Counted from the first letter of the stretch, positions 1 through 5,660 are shown. The stretch is DNA of 5,660 nt from Pseudomonadota bacterium (GCA_023452965.1 JAEXUU010000772.1:1-5660); one strand, 5' to 3'. Made by a program: numbers and translations. Notes: generated by a model from the sequence alone, not told the origin.

Positions 1-27
1 GATTTTGCGAGAGTGCCATTCACGGCT
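1..27. other. Sequence beyond the operon's last stop; nothing recognised
   Basis: Only 27 bases lie after the TAG of the minus-strand operon. No terminator hairpin or further start codon is visible, so whether the operon continues cannot be judged from this window. Confidence 0.3.
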
Positions 28-1314
28 CTAGGTCTCCGTTTGATCAATCGAGAAATTGGCGAGGGCGGCGAGAGAAACCGGCCGCAGCGGCCAACGCGGC
101 GGCGAAGCCGAGGGCAGTGCCTCACCACGCAGTTCATCGAGCATCGGGCCGCAGAAGCGCCCCTGGCAAGCACCGAGCCCGAAGCGCCCCATCAGCCGGA
201 TCTCCCGGGCCGAGGCGTCGGCCGGCAGCGCGGCGAAATCGGCATAGCGGCGCCCCTCGCAGCGGCAGAGCATGGTCTGCGGTGTCGGCGGCGTCGCCTT
301 GCTGTGCAGGGCCTCGGCAAGCGCGAGCTGGAAGTTCCGCGCCTTGCTCAGATCCGCTTCGAGCGATGCGGCGGGTGCCGCGCGCCCCAAGCCCGCGAGG
401 ACCGCCGACGCGGCGCGCTGGCCGTCGAGGATTGCCGCATCGGCACCGAGAATCTCGCGCCCGTCGCCGGCAAGCAGCACGGGAATCTCTGCCCCGGGAG
501 CCGGCTGGGGGATGCCGGCGCGGTTCGGCTCCAGCCCGTCATGGATCAGCAGATGGCGAGCCTGCAGCAGGCTCTCGGCGGAGCCCGAGCGGACCCGGAT
601 CGCGAGCCCCTGCCCCGTCTCGCTGACGCTCAGCACCTCGCTATCACTACGATAAGGCACGCGCTTCAAGGCGAGCGCGGCGGCATAGGCGGCCGCTTCG
701 GCGAGCTGCGGCCCGGCCGTCATCAGGCCGGCCAGAGCCTTCGGCTTCTGCCATGGCCTTCCGCGCTCCAGCAGGGCGAGCGGCGGGTTGCCGGCGCGGG
801 CGAGCTGGGCAGCGACGGCGAGCAGCAGCGGGCCACTGCCCGCGACGACGAGTGGGCCTTCCGGCGGCCGGCCGGTCTCCTTGAGCAGGACCTGAGCACC
901 GCCGGCACTCATCACGCCCGGCAGTTCCCAACCTTCGAACGGGTGGATTCTCTCGACCGCCCCCACCGCGACGATCGCTGCCCGGACGCGACGCGCAAAG
1001 ACCTGACCGACCCTGCGATCCTCAAAGAGGAAGCGCCCCGCGCCATCGACGCCGAGGAAGACGCTGCATGTCCGCAGCTCGATCCGCCCCGCCGCACGGT
1101 CGAGGCGCGACGCCAGTTCCGCCCAGTTGCGCTGGTGCCGAGCCGGCCCCCTCCAGATCTGCGGCGCACCGGGAGCCGGCTGACGATGGATGGCGCCGCC
1201 GAGCCGGTCGCGCTGTTCTATCAGCAGCACCCGCAGACCGGCTTCCGCCAGGGTCACGGCCGCAGCGACGCCCGCAGGCCCGCCGCCGACGACAAGGACC
1301 GGTAGCTCAGTCAT
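28..1314 (-). CDS. FAD/NAD(P)-dependent oxidoreductase, HcnB/OoxA-like subunit with C-terminal [2Fe-2S] cysteine cluster
   Basis: Flavoprotein subunit of a heteromeric amine or amino-acid dehydrogenase; in such complexes it carries FAD and passes electrons from the substrate-oxidising partner towards the respiratory chain. From the start at 1314 it is 428 residues, normal for the family. An N-terminal dinucleotide fold has GGGPAG at residues 10-15, a second GSGP site lies at 159-162, and a GD...GADAAILDGQRAA segment near 283-302 matches the FAD-closing motif. The C-terminus holds CxC (C350, C352) and CQGRFC (C383, C388), the four-cysteine BFD-like cluster of opine oxidase and HcnB-type subunits. 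I prefer the ATG at 1314 to the one at 1344 because the dinucleotide motif then starts at the usual distance and the overlap with the upstream [2Fe-2S] gene is 8 bases, typical of translational coupling. Last gene of the operon seen here. Family is clear; HcnB, OoxA and D-hydroxyproline dehydrogenase subunits cannot be told apart. Confidence 0.9.
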   Translation of the reverse strand: MTELPVLVVGGGPAGVAAAVTLAEAGLRVLLIEQRDRLGGAIHRQPAPGAPQIWRGPARHQRNWAELASRLDRAAGRIELRTCSVFLGVDGAGRFLFEDRRVGQVFARRVRAAIVAVGAVERIHPFEGWELPGVMSAGGAQVLLKETGRPPEGPLVVAGSGPLLLAVAAQLARAGNPPLALLERGRPWQKPKALAGLMTAGPQLAEAAAYAAALALKRVPYRSDSEVLSVSETGQGLAIRVRSGSAESLLQARHLLIHDGLEPNRAGIPQPAPGAEIPVLLAGDGREILGADAAILDGQRAASAVLAGLGRAAPAASLEADLSKARNFQLALAEALHSKATPPTPQTMLCRCEGRRYADFAALPADASAREIRLMGRFGLGACQGRFCGPMLDELRGEALPSASPPRWPLRPVSLAALANFSIDQTET

Positions 1315-1570
1315 GGTGCAGTCCGATGCCGGGCTGGGGGGCAAGGCGCATTCCGGAACGCGCCGGCGTCAGGCAGGCTTCGACGGGCCCCTCGCCCGCA
1401 ATCGCGACGACGCAGGCCTGGCAGGCGCCGATGCCGCAGAAGACGCGTCCATGCACGGCTCCGCCCTCGGGGCCGAGATCGGCGATGCCGGCGCGCAGCA
1501 GCGCCGCGGCGATGGTCTCGCCCGGACGGAAGGAAACCGGGCGGTCGATCCAGTAGAAGCAGGGGTTCAT
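1307..1570 (-). CDS. Small [2Fe-2S] ferredoxin-like subunit, HcnA-like
   Basis: An 87-residue electron-transfer subunit of the same dehydrogenase complex. It has the plant-type ferredoxin (2Fe-2S) pattern: C45-GIGA-C50-QA-C53 followed by C66 in EACLT, so all four iron ligands are present. The segment around residues 15-30 (RPGETIAAALLRAGI) matches the conserved 'G.ti..aLl..G' start of this domain. The length is that of a stand-alone HcnA-type protein, not of a fused sarcosine oxidase alpha domain. The ATG overlaps the stop of the upstream FAD oxidoreductase gene in an ATGA arrangement, and its own TGA lies 8 bases inside the next gene, so the three proteins are probably made in fixed ratio. 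A GAGG sequence about 8 bases upstream could be the ribosome binding site. Confidence 0.9.
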   Translation of the reverse strand: MNPCFYWIDRPVSFRPGETIAAALLRAGIADLGPEGGAVHGRVFCGIGACQACVVAIAGEGPVEACLTPARSGMRLAPQPGIGLHHD

Positions 1571-2724
1571 GCCAGGGCCTCGACGGCGGCGAAGCGCTGG
1601 GGCGAGAGCAGGGAAAGATCGACGCCAGGCGCCTCGCCGAGGATCATCCGGGCAGCGCTGGCGCCCATGAACGGGCCGAGGCAGATACCGTCGCCCTCGA
1701 AGCCGGTGGCGACCGTGACCCCCGCCAGATGCGGATGCGTGCCGATGATCGGCAGGCCGTCGCGCGAAGCGGTGCGGACGCCGGCAAAGGTCCGCAGCAC
1801 GCGGCGTTCGCGCAGCGGCGGATAGAGATCGAGCGCATCCCGCAGGATCGCCGAGATCGTCACAGCGTCCGTGGTCTGGTCGGCGCGGTGGTCCTCGCGG
1901 CTGCCGCCGATCAGGAACTGGCCGGTGACCAAGGGATCGATGACGAGGCCGATATGGGCGTTGTCACGGACGATGCCGCGCTTGGCGGCGAGATAGGAGG
2001 CCGCCATCAGATGACCGTCGATCGCTGGCCGGCCGGCGGCGGCGCGGTCGGTCACGACCATCTGGCCCTTCCGCGGGATCAGGACATCGCCGAGACCGAG
2101 CAGGCCGACCGAGCCGATCCCGGCGGCGACGAGGACGGCGTCGGCCGCCAGAAGCTCGCCGCGGACCGCGACCCCGACAGCCTGCCCGCCCTGCATGACG
2201 ATCTCGGAGACGGGCGCATTGCGCCGGACCGCGACGCCGCTCCGCTGCAGCAGGCGCTGGGTGATCTCGTAGCCGAGCGCGTGGCCGTCATCGGGGATTT
2301 CGAGGGCGAAGCAGACGCCGTCGCCGAGGCCGGGAATGCGGCTGAGCAGCGTCGGCCGGTCGACATCCAGCACGCGCTCGCCGGCGGCGGCGAGATCGGC
2401 GCCGTGCTCGGCGACGAGATCAGCTTCGAGCGGCGTGCGGGCGACCAGGAAGGTCGAACGGCGATGGAACAGGCCGCGCAGCAATCCGTCAGCCTCGCAA
2501 CGGCCGTAAAAGGCGCGGGCATGGCGCGCGAGGTCCATCATCGGCCCAGGCTTCTTGCTCGCGACCGAGACCGCGCCGTCCGAAGCGCCGGTCGCGCCGG
2601 CCGCAGGACCGGAAGCATCGAGCAGCGTGACCCGCGCACCGGCCGCCGCCAGGAAATGCGCGGCTGCGGCGCCGACGATTCCGGCGCCGATCACGGCGAC
2701 ATGGAGGGAAGGAGAGCGGGCCAT
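1567..2724 (-). CDS. FAD-dependent oxidoreductase, DadA/HcnC-like catalytic subunit
   Basis: A 385-residue DAO-family flavoprotein, the likely substrate-oxidising subunit: it would take electrons from a small amine or amino acid (glycine, an opine, D-hydroxyproline or similar) onto FAD and pass them to the two partners downstream. Visible features are the N-terminal GAGIVG (13-18) with D36 ending the second strand, GASDGAVSVAS near 46-56 where the family places its flavin-contact loop, PRKGQMVVT at 217-225, FLIGGSRED at 270-278, FAGVRTASRDGLPIIG at 313-328 and TGFEGDGICLGP at 340-351. All are core motifs of the DadA/glycine-oxidase group. No signal peptide is seen, so it should be cytoplasmic or membrane-associated through partners. 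First gene of the minus-strand operon, divergent from a lysR gene. The ribosome binding site at 2724 is weak, but no better in-frame start precedes the nucleotide fold. Confidence 0.9.
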   Translation of the reverse strand: MARSPSLHVAVIGAGIVGAAAAHFLAAAGARVTLLDASGPAAGATGASDGAVSVASKKPGPMMDLARHARAFYGRCEADGLLRGLFHRRSTFLVARTPLEADLVAEHGADLAAAGERVLDVDRPTLLSRIPGLGDGVCFALEIPDDGHALGYEITQRLLQRSGVAVRRNAPVSEIVMQGGQAVGVAVRGELLAADAVLVAAGIGSVGLLGLGDVLIPRKGQMVVTDRAAAGRPAIDGHLMAASYLAAKRGIVRDNAHIGLVIDPLVTGQFLIGGSREDHRADQTTDAVTISAILRDALDLYPPLRERRVLRTFAGVRTASRDGLPIIGTHPHLAGVTVATGFEGDGICLGPFMGASAARMILGEAPGVDLSLLSPQRFAAVEALA

Positions 2725-2882
2725 GCGAGGCGACGGGCGTCCTGAAAAGCGATGCGCGACCCTCGGTCGCTTCGCCTTTCGGGTCGATCCAAATGATCCG
2801 CCCCGACTTGCGCCATTGTTTGAAAGTGGCGGAAGTCCGCCGCCTATGGATATGAGTGGGGCTCCCCGCCGCGGAACGAGCC
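2725..2882. promoter_or_regulatory. Divergent promoter/operator region between the oxidoreductase operon and lysR
   Basis: This 158-base gap separates two divergent start codons and should hold both promoters and the LysR-type binding sites. I see a perfect inverted repeat GGCGGA-AG-TCCGCC at 2828-2841. I also see an interrupted palindrome GATC-N5-GATC at 2786-2798, just inside a T-N11-A spacing (T2784, A2796) of the kind LysR proteins favour, though its arms are weak. A candidate lysR promoter is TTGAAA (2820-2825), a 19-base spacer and TATGGA (2845-2850). No convincing promoter was found for the minus-strand operon, which may need activation. Position is firm; the individual sites are tentative. 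Confidence 0.5.
2828..2841. repeat. Perfect 6+6 bp inverted repeat, possible lysR operator
   Basis: GGCGGA and TCCGCC are exact reverse complements separated by two bases. The repeat sits wholly between the candidate -35 (2820-2825) and -10 (2845-2850) of lysR, where a bound protein would block transcription. This fits autorepression, common for LysR regulators, but a GC-rich 6-bp arm can arise by chance. Confidence 0.4.
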
Positions 2883-3791
2883 ATGCGCGAAGCCAATCTG
2901 ACGCTGATCCAGACCTTCTTCATCGTCGCGCGCGACGGCTCCTATTCGGCCGCGGCCCGCAAGCTGGGGATGAGCTACCAGTCCGCCGCCAACCATGTCC
3001 GCCGGCTCGAACAGGTGCTGGAGGAGCGCCTCGTCCTCTCCGAGCAGGGCGCCAAGACGGTGACGCTGACGCCGCGCGGGCGCAGCCTCTACAAGCTGCT
3101 GCTGCCGGAGCTCGACACGGTGCTGGCAAGGCTCGACCGGACGCTCGACAAGGAGCGGCCGGTGCTGCGCATCGGCCTGCCGCAGGCGATCTTCTACTAT
3201 CTGCTGCCGCCGATCCTGGCGCGGTTCCGGGAACTCTTCCCGCAGGTCGAGATCCTCGCCTATGAGCGCGACACCTCCCTCCCCGAGATGATCAAGGATG
3301 GCAGCCTCGATCTGTGCATCACCGAGCGCTACTTCGGCGACCCGAACGTGCCGCAGCATCTGGTCTGCACCTATCGGCCGGCACTGGTCTTCCCCACCGC
3401 CTGGGGCGCGGCGCCGGCGCCGGGCGAGATCCGGGAATGGGCGCAGGGGCGCCCCTTCGTGACCTATGAGCCCGGCCAGCTGCTGCGCAACCTCGCCATC
3501 GACTACCTGCGCCCCGACGGGTCGGAGATGGAGATCGCGATCTCGACCTCCGGCAGCTCGAGCGTGAAGCGCTGCGTCGAGGCCGGGATCGGCTTCGCGA
3601 TCATCCCGGCCTGGTGCCTCGATGGCAGCGAGACCAGCATCGCCGGACTCGAGATCGCCGAGCTGCCGGAGATCCCGATCTATTTCGGCGAAGCGAGCTT
3701 CCTCGCCCGCAACCCCTATGTCGTGACGCTGCGCCAGCTCTGCGGCAACCTGATGCAGACGGCGTCCGGCCCGCAGATCCCGGCCGCTTGA
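2883..3791 (+). CDS. LysR-family transcriptional regulator
   Basis: A 302-residue LysR-type DNA-binding regulator. Residues 7-66 form the winged helix-turn-helix (TLIQTFFIVA, then GSYSAAARKLGMSYQSAANH and VRRLEQVLEERLV, ending in LTPRGRSLY). A linker helix follows to about residue 90, and the periplasmic-binding-protein-like effector domain starts at VLRIGLPQ (94-101) and runs to the C-terminus. The start at the ATG at 2883 is chosen over a GTG at 2856 because the DNA-binding domain then begins near residue 5, as is usual, and a GGAACGAG ribosome-binding-like sequence lies just upstream. It is transcribed away from the flavoprotein operon, the classic LysR layout, so that operon is its most likely target and the amine or amino-acid substrate its likely inducer. 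It also stands directly before the cobalamin riboswitch, but nothing in the sequence links it to B12. Confidence 0.92.
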   Translation: MREANLTLIQTFFIVARDGSYSAAARKLGMSYQSAANHVRRLEQVLEERLVLSEQGAKTVTLTPRGRSLYKLLLPELDTVLARLDRTLDKERPVLRIGLPQAIFYYLLPPILARFRELFPQVEILAYERDTSLPEMIKDGSLDLCITERYFGDPNVPQHLVCTYRPALVFPTAWGAAPAPGEIREWAQGRPFVTYEPGQLLRNLAIDYLRPDGSEMEIAISTSGSSSVKRCVEAGIGFAIIPAWCLDGSETSIAGLEIAELPEIPIYFGEASFLARNPYVVTLRQLCGNLMQTASGPQIPAA

Positions 3792-3815
3792 CGCCGCTTC
3801 GCGCCGATCTATGGT
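3788..3815 (+). promoter_or_regulatory. Candidate sigma-70 promoter for the riboswitch transcript
   Basis: TTGACG (3788-3793, five of six matches to the -35 consensus), a 16-base spacer and TATGGT (3810-3815, four of six to the -10 consensus). The -35 overlaps the TGA stop of lysR. The predicted transcription start, about 7 bases after the -10, falls near 3822, where the riboswitch P1 stem begins. That agreement with an independent RNA boundary raises confidence. Confidence 0.6.
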
Positions 3816-3821
3816 CTGGCC

Positions 3822-4012
3822 CGATCATGGTTCTCCAGGCGTCACGCCCTGGAGCTAAGAGGGAATTCGGTGAGGCGCACCGCGCCGAGGCCGAGGCTGC
3901 CCCCGCAACTGTAAGCGGCGAGCTCTCCACCCATCGTCCACTGGCGCTCCGGTGCCGGGAAGGCCGGGCGGAGCCAGCATCGACCCGCGAGCCAGGAGAC
4001 CTGCCCTGATCG
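3822..4012 (+). ncRNA. Cobalamin (B12) riboswitch
   Basis: A cis-acting RNA that binds adenosylcobalamin or another corrinoid and turns off the downstream genes. All the conserved parts are visible in order. The closing P1 stem pairs CGATCA (3822-3827) with TGATCG (4007-4012). A hairpin pairs CTCCAGG (3833-3839) with CCTGGAG (3848-3854). Then come GAGGGAA (3859-3865), GGTG (3869-3872), the core CCCCGCAACTGTAAGCGG (3901-3918), CCACTG (3938-3943), GGGAAGG (3957-3963) and the B12 box AGCCAGGAGACCTGCC (3990-4005). Orientation and completeness indicate a working element. No U-tract terminator is seen after it, so control is probably at translation or by later folding in the long leader. Its target is the plus-strand importer operation beginning at 4298, or a gene that once stood nearer. 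Confidence 0.96.
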
Positions 4013-4059
4013 TCGGAAAGGTCTTTCGGGCGGGGTGCTCCGGAGGGTTGCGGACAAGC

Positions 4060-4077
4060 GCGGGACGAGGATCCCGC
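4060..4077 (+). other. RNA hairpin downstream of the riboswitch
   Basis: GCGGGA (4060-4065) and TCCCGC (4072-4077) are exact reverse complements around a six-base loop. No run of T follows, so it is not a standard intrinsic terminator. It may be part of the expression platform or a simple stable fold in GC-rich RNA. Confidence 0.35.
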
Positions 4078-4122
4078 CGCTCCGTCGCAATCGCCTGCTT
4101 CCCGCCTTCATCTCGGGGAGCG

Positions 4123-4188
4123 ATGAATCCAGATGCCCATCTCTACGAGCGCCGCCAGCGCCTTTGCTCGCACCAGCTTGACAGGTAG
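4123..4188 (+). CDS. Doubtful 21-codon leader ORF
   Basis: A short open frame starting MNPDAHLYERRQRL and ending at TAG (4186-4188), inside the leader between the riboswitch and the substrate-binding protein gene. GGGGAG (4115-4120) stands before the ATG but only two bases away, closer than usual for a ribosome binding site. The same GGAGCG stretch can pair with CGCTCC at 4078-4083. It could be a leader peptide whose translation the riboswitch controls, the remnant of a lost gene start, or chance. I do not recognise the peptide. Its end overlaps the candidate -35 of the second promoter. Confidence 0.2.
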   Translation: MNPDAHLYERRQRLCSHQLDR

Positions 4189-4219
4189 CGGCCCAACCTT
4201 CTATGTGTTTTGTTATAAC
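4178..4219 (+). promoter_or_regulatory. Candidate second promoter, upstream of the substrate-binding protein gene
   Basis: A perfect -35 TTGACA (4178-4183) is followed after 18 bases by TATGTG (4202-4207, three of six). An alternative -10 is TATAAC (4214-4219, five of six), but it has no good -35 at 17 bases. The AT-rich context supports a real promoter. It would start transcripts at about 4214-4226, downstream of the riboswitch, letting the importer escape B12 control. Confidence 0.5.
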
Positions 4220-4224
4220 ATTAC
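4207..4224. promoter_or_regulatory. Zur-box-like palindrome (candidate zinc repressor operator)
   Basis: The sequence GTTTTGTTATAACATTAC agrees at 15 of 18 positions with the Zur-binding consensus I recall for the Agrobacterium group (GTAATGTAATAACATTAC). It centres on a perfect 10-bp palindrome TGTTATAACA (4211-4220), and the outer bases TGT/ACA also match. It overlaps both candidate -10 elements of the second promoter, the usual place for a zinc-dependent repressor. A chance AT-rich palindrome or a site for another Fur-family protein remains possible; it does not resemble Irr or RirA boxes. Confidence 0.5.
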
Positions 4225-4297
4225 ATATCAGTTCAATTCACGCCGACTTGACTCATGCCTCGGCGCCGGCCGTTCTCTCCCGCCTTCGAAGGGTTTC

Positions 4298-5323
4298 ATG
4301 CACATGGTCCAGCGTTTCTCTCTCCCGCTGGCCCTGGCTGCCGGCCTGTGCCTCGCTTCCGGCGCGCAGGCCGCGCCGACGCAGTATCCGCTGACGCTGG
4401 AGAACTGCAGGGAGACCATCACCTTCACAAAGGCGCCGAAGCGCGTGGTCGCCGTCGGCCAGACGCAGACCGAGATCCTCTACGCGCTCGGCCTGGGCGA
4501 CCGCGTCGTCGGCACCGCCGTCTGGTTCAGCCCGGTCGCCAAGCCGTATGAGGCGGTGAACGCCAAGGTGAAGCGGCTCGCCGACAATGATCCGAGCTTC
4601 GAGGCGGTCGTCGCCCAGGAGCCCGACCTCGTCACCGCGATGTTCGAATGGCATATCGGGCCGAACGGCATCGTCGGGAAGCGCGACCAGTTCGCCAAGG
4701 TCAAGGTGCCGACCTATGTCTCGCCGACCGACTGTGTCGGCAAGGACAATTCCGGCCCCGGCGACGGCGTGCGGACCAAGATGTTCTCGATGGAGCTGGT
4801 CTACCAGAACATCCGCGAATTCGGTCAGATCTTCGACGTGTCCGACCGCGCCGAGGCCCTGATCGCCGAGCTGAAGGCACGCGAGGAGAAGGCGGTGCAG
4901 TCGGTCGCCGGGATGAAGGCGCGGGACGTGCCTGTCGGCGTCTGGTTCTCCAGCAAGGACATCAAGGGCGATGCCTTCATCGCCGGCAAGAACGGCGTAC
5001 CGGCCTATATCCTGTCGAAGCTCGGGGCCCGCAACGTCATCACCACCAATGAGGAATGGCCGCTGGTCGGCTGGGAGAGCATCGCCGCCGCGAACCCTGC
5101 CGTGATCGTCGTCGTCAGGATGGACCGCCGGCGCTTTCCCGCCGACGATATCGATCTCAAGCTCAACTTCCTCAAGACCGACCCGGTGGCGAGCAAGCTC
5201 GATGCCGTCAAGCAGGACAGGATCGTGGTGATGGATGTCGGCGCGACGCGCGCCGGGCTCGACACCGTCGACGGCATCGAGGCGCTGGCACGCGGCATCG
5301 AGCGCTTCGGCCTGGCGCGGTGA
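4298..5323 (+). CDS. Periplasmic substrate-binding protein of a FecB/BtuF-type ABC importer
   Basis: A 341-residue periplasmic binding protein of the class that captures corrinoids, ferric siderophores or haem and delivers them to a FecCD-type permease. Residues 1-25 look like a Sec signal peptide (MHMVQRF, then a hydrophobic core, ending SGAQA before APTQYPL). The cysteine at 18 does not form a lipobox, so a soluble protein is expected. The mature part shows the family opening [27 protein letters not shown] (46-72), [14 protein letters not shown] (99-112) and the second-lobe [15 protein letters not shown] (258-272), linked by a long helix near 183-207. C37 and C146 are the only mature-part cysteines and could form a disulfide. 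The ATG at 4298 follows GAAGGG by four bases and begins the signal peptide; upstream in-frame starts such as 4133 would add an implausible leader through AT-rich promoter DNA. The riboswitch suggests a corrinoid or cobalt-linked ligand; the Zur-like site suggests a metal complex. Ligand is not settled. Confidence 0.92.
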   Translation: MHMVQRFSLPLALAAGLCLASGAQAAPTQYPLTLENCRETITFTKAPKRVVAVGQTQTEILYALGLGDRVVGTAVWFSPVAKPYEAVNAKVKRLADNDPSFEAVVAQEPDLVTAMFEWHIGPNGIVGKRDQFAKVKVPTYVSPTDCVGKDNSGPGDGVRTKMFSMELVYQNIREFGQIFDVSDRAEALIAELKAREEKAVQSVAGMKARDVPVGVWFSSKDIKGDAFIAGKNGVPAYILSKLGARNVITTNEEWPLVGWESIAAANPAVIVVVRMDRRRFPADDIDLKLNFLKTDPVASKLDAVKQDRIVVMDVGATRAGLDTVDGIEALARGIERFGLAR

Positions 5324-5660
5324 GCCACCACCCCGTCCAGCCGAACTGGCCGGCGCGGATCGGCATCGCGTTCGCAGCGCTGGCCGCGCTGGTCTTCGCC
5401 ATCGCGCTCGCCGTGACCATCGGCGAGATGCGGATTCCGCTGGCGACCGCCTTTCAGGCGCTCGGCAACGGGCTGTTCGATCTCGGCTATCCGGTCAGCG
5501 CGATCCAGCAGGGCGTGATCTTCGACTACCGGCTGAGCCGGGCGCTGCTGGCCGGGCTGTGCGGCGGCGCGCTGGCGCTGTCGGGCGCGATCCTGCAGGC
5601 GCTGCTGCGCAATCCGCTGGCCGAGCCCTATATCCTCGGCATCTCGGCCGGCGCCTCGAC
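5320..5660 (+). CDS. FecCD/BtuC-type ABC transporter permease, partial (5' end only)
   Basis: The first 113 codons of an integral membrane permease; the gene continues past the window. It would form the transmembrane channel, as a homodimer, for the ligand delivered by the preceding binding protein. Residues 13-35 form a first membrane helix ([20 protein letters not shown]). The hallmark region of the family follows: [20 protein letters not shown] at 71-90, then [20 protein letters not shown] at 91-110, including the conserved RNPLA and LGISAG signatures. The start is inferred as the GTG at 5320, whose last bases overlap the TGA stop of the binding protein gene (GTGA); no good ATG lies nearby before the first helix. 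The overlap implies translational coupling. An ATPase gene is expected next but lies outside the window. Confidence 0.93.
   Translation, partial: MSHHPVQPNWPARIGIAFAALAALVFAIALAVTIGEMRIPLATAFQALGNGLFDLGYPVSAIQQGVIFDYRLSRALLAGLCGGALALSGAILQALLRNPLAEPYILGISAGAS

Larger units (their letters stand above)
4013..4297 (+). other. Long leader between the riboswitch and the substrate-binding protein gene
   Basis: About 285 bases without a convincing gene. It contains a short hairpin (4060-4077), a doubtful 21-codon ORF (4123-4188), a second promoter-like stretch (4178-4219) and an AT-rich patch at about 4197-4240 that contrasts strongly with the surrounding GC-rich DNA. CGCTCC (4078-4083) can pair with GGAGCG (4117-4122), which would hide the GGGGAG sequence before the small ORF. 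The distance is unusually large for a riboswitch acting directly on the ribosome binding site of the gene at 4298. Confidence 0.6.

Noticed and set aside
13..1305. Plus-strand open frame of 430 codons
   Set aside because: It lies antisense to the well-supported FAD/NAD(P) subunit, has no recognisable domain and is rich in Arg, Ala and Gly, as expected for the mirror of a GC-rich gene.
1729..2745. Plus-strand open frame of 338 codons
   Set aside because: Antisense to the DadA/HcnC-like gene; composition is dominated by Asp, Ala, Arg and Gly with no domain motif. It is a shadow of the real gene's codon bias.
2856..2882. Upstream GTG start for lysR
   Set aside because: It would add nine residues before the standard LysR N-terminus; the ATG at 2883 has a better upstream sequence and places the DNA-binding domain normally.
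3614..4009. Plus-strand open frame of 131 codons crossing the lysR end and the riboswitch
   Set aside because: It is out of frame with lysR and passes through the whole conserved riboswitch; no domain is recognisable.
4060..4077. Rho-independent terminator after the riboswitch
   Set aside because: The hairpin has six G/C-rich pairs but is followed by CGCTCCGTCGC with no T-run, so termination there is not supported.
4133..4297. N-terminal extension of the substrate-binding protein from ATG 4133
   Set aside because: The added 55 residues run through the promoter-like AT-rich patch, bury the signal peptide inside the protein and lack a ribosome binding site; ATG 4298 has GAAGGG four bases upstream and opens a signal peptide.

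Overview
The window is GC-rich throughout, with strong G/C third-position bias, except for a short AT-rich patch near 4197-4240. The tightly packed genes, the cobalamin riboswitch and the family types fit an alphaproteobacterium, probably a Hyphomicrobiales (rhizobia, Bosea or Methylobacterium-like) genome. That placement is inference from style; no species marker is present.

Left half (28-2724, minus strand): a compact three-gene operon for a membrane-associated, heteromeric FAD/[2Fe-2S] amine or amino-acid dehydrogenase. In transcription order it holds a DadA/HcnC-like FAD oxidoreductase, a small HcnA-like [2Fe-2S] protein and an HcnB/OoxA-like FAD/NAD(P) subunit with a C-terminal four-cysteine cluster. 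The genes overlap by 4 and 8 bases. The set resembles hydrogen cyanide synthase (HcnABC), opine/octopine oxidase and D-hydroxyproline dehydrogenase; the sequence does not decide the substrate. A LysR-family regulator (2883-3791, plus strand) is divergent and is the probable controller. The 158-base gap between them holds a perfect 6+6 inverted repeat inside a candidate lysR promoter.

Right half (3788-5660, plus strand): a B12 uptake-type locus. A promoter-like sequence overlaps the lysR stop codon and would start transcription at the first base of the P1 stem of a complete cobalamin riboswitch (3822-4012). A long leader of about 285 bases follows, with a small hairpin, a doubtful 21-codon ORF and an AT-rich second promoter region. 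An 18-bp palindrome-like sequence here closely resembles the alphaproteobacterial Zur (zinc uptake regulator) box. Then come a periplasmic FecB/BtuF-type substrate-binding protein (4298-5323) and, overlapping its stop codon, the start of a FecCD/BtuC-type permease cut off by the window end.

The most interesting observation is the apparent dual control of one ABC importer: a cobalamin riboswitch on the long transcript and a zinc-repressor-like operator on a nearer promoter. This suggests the importer handles a corrinoid or metal complex whose uptake is tied to both B12 and zinc status. That link is an inference from sequence motifs.
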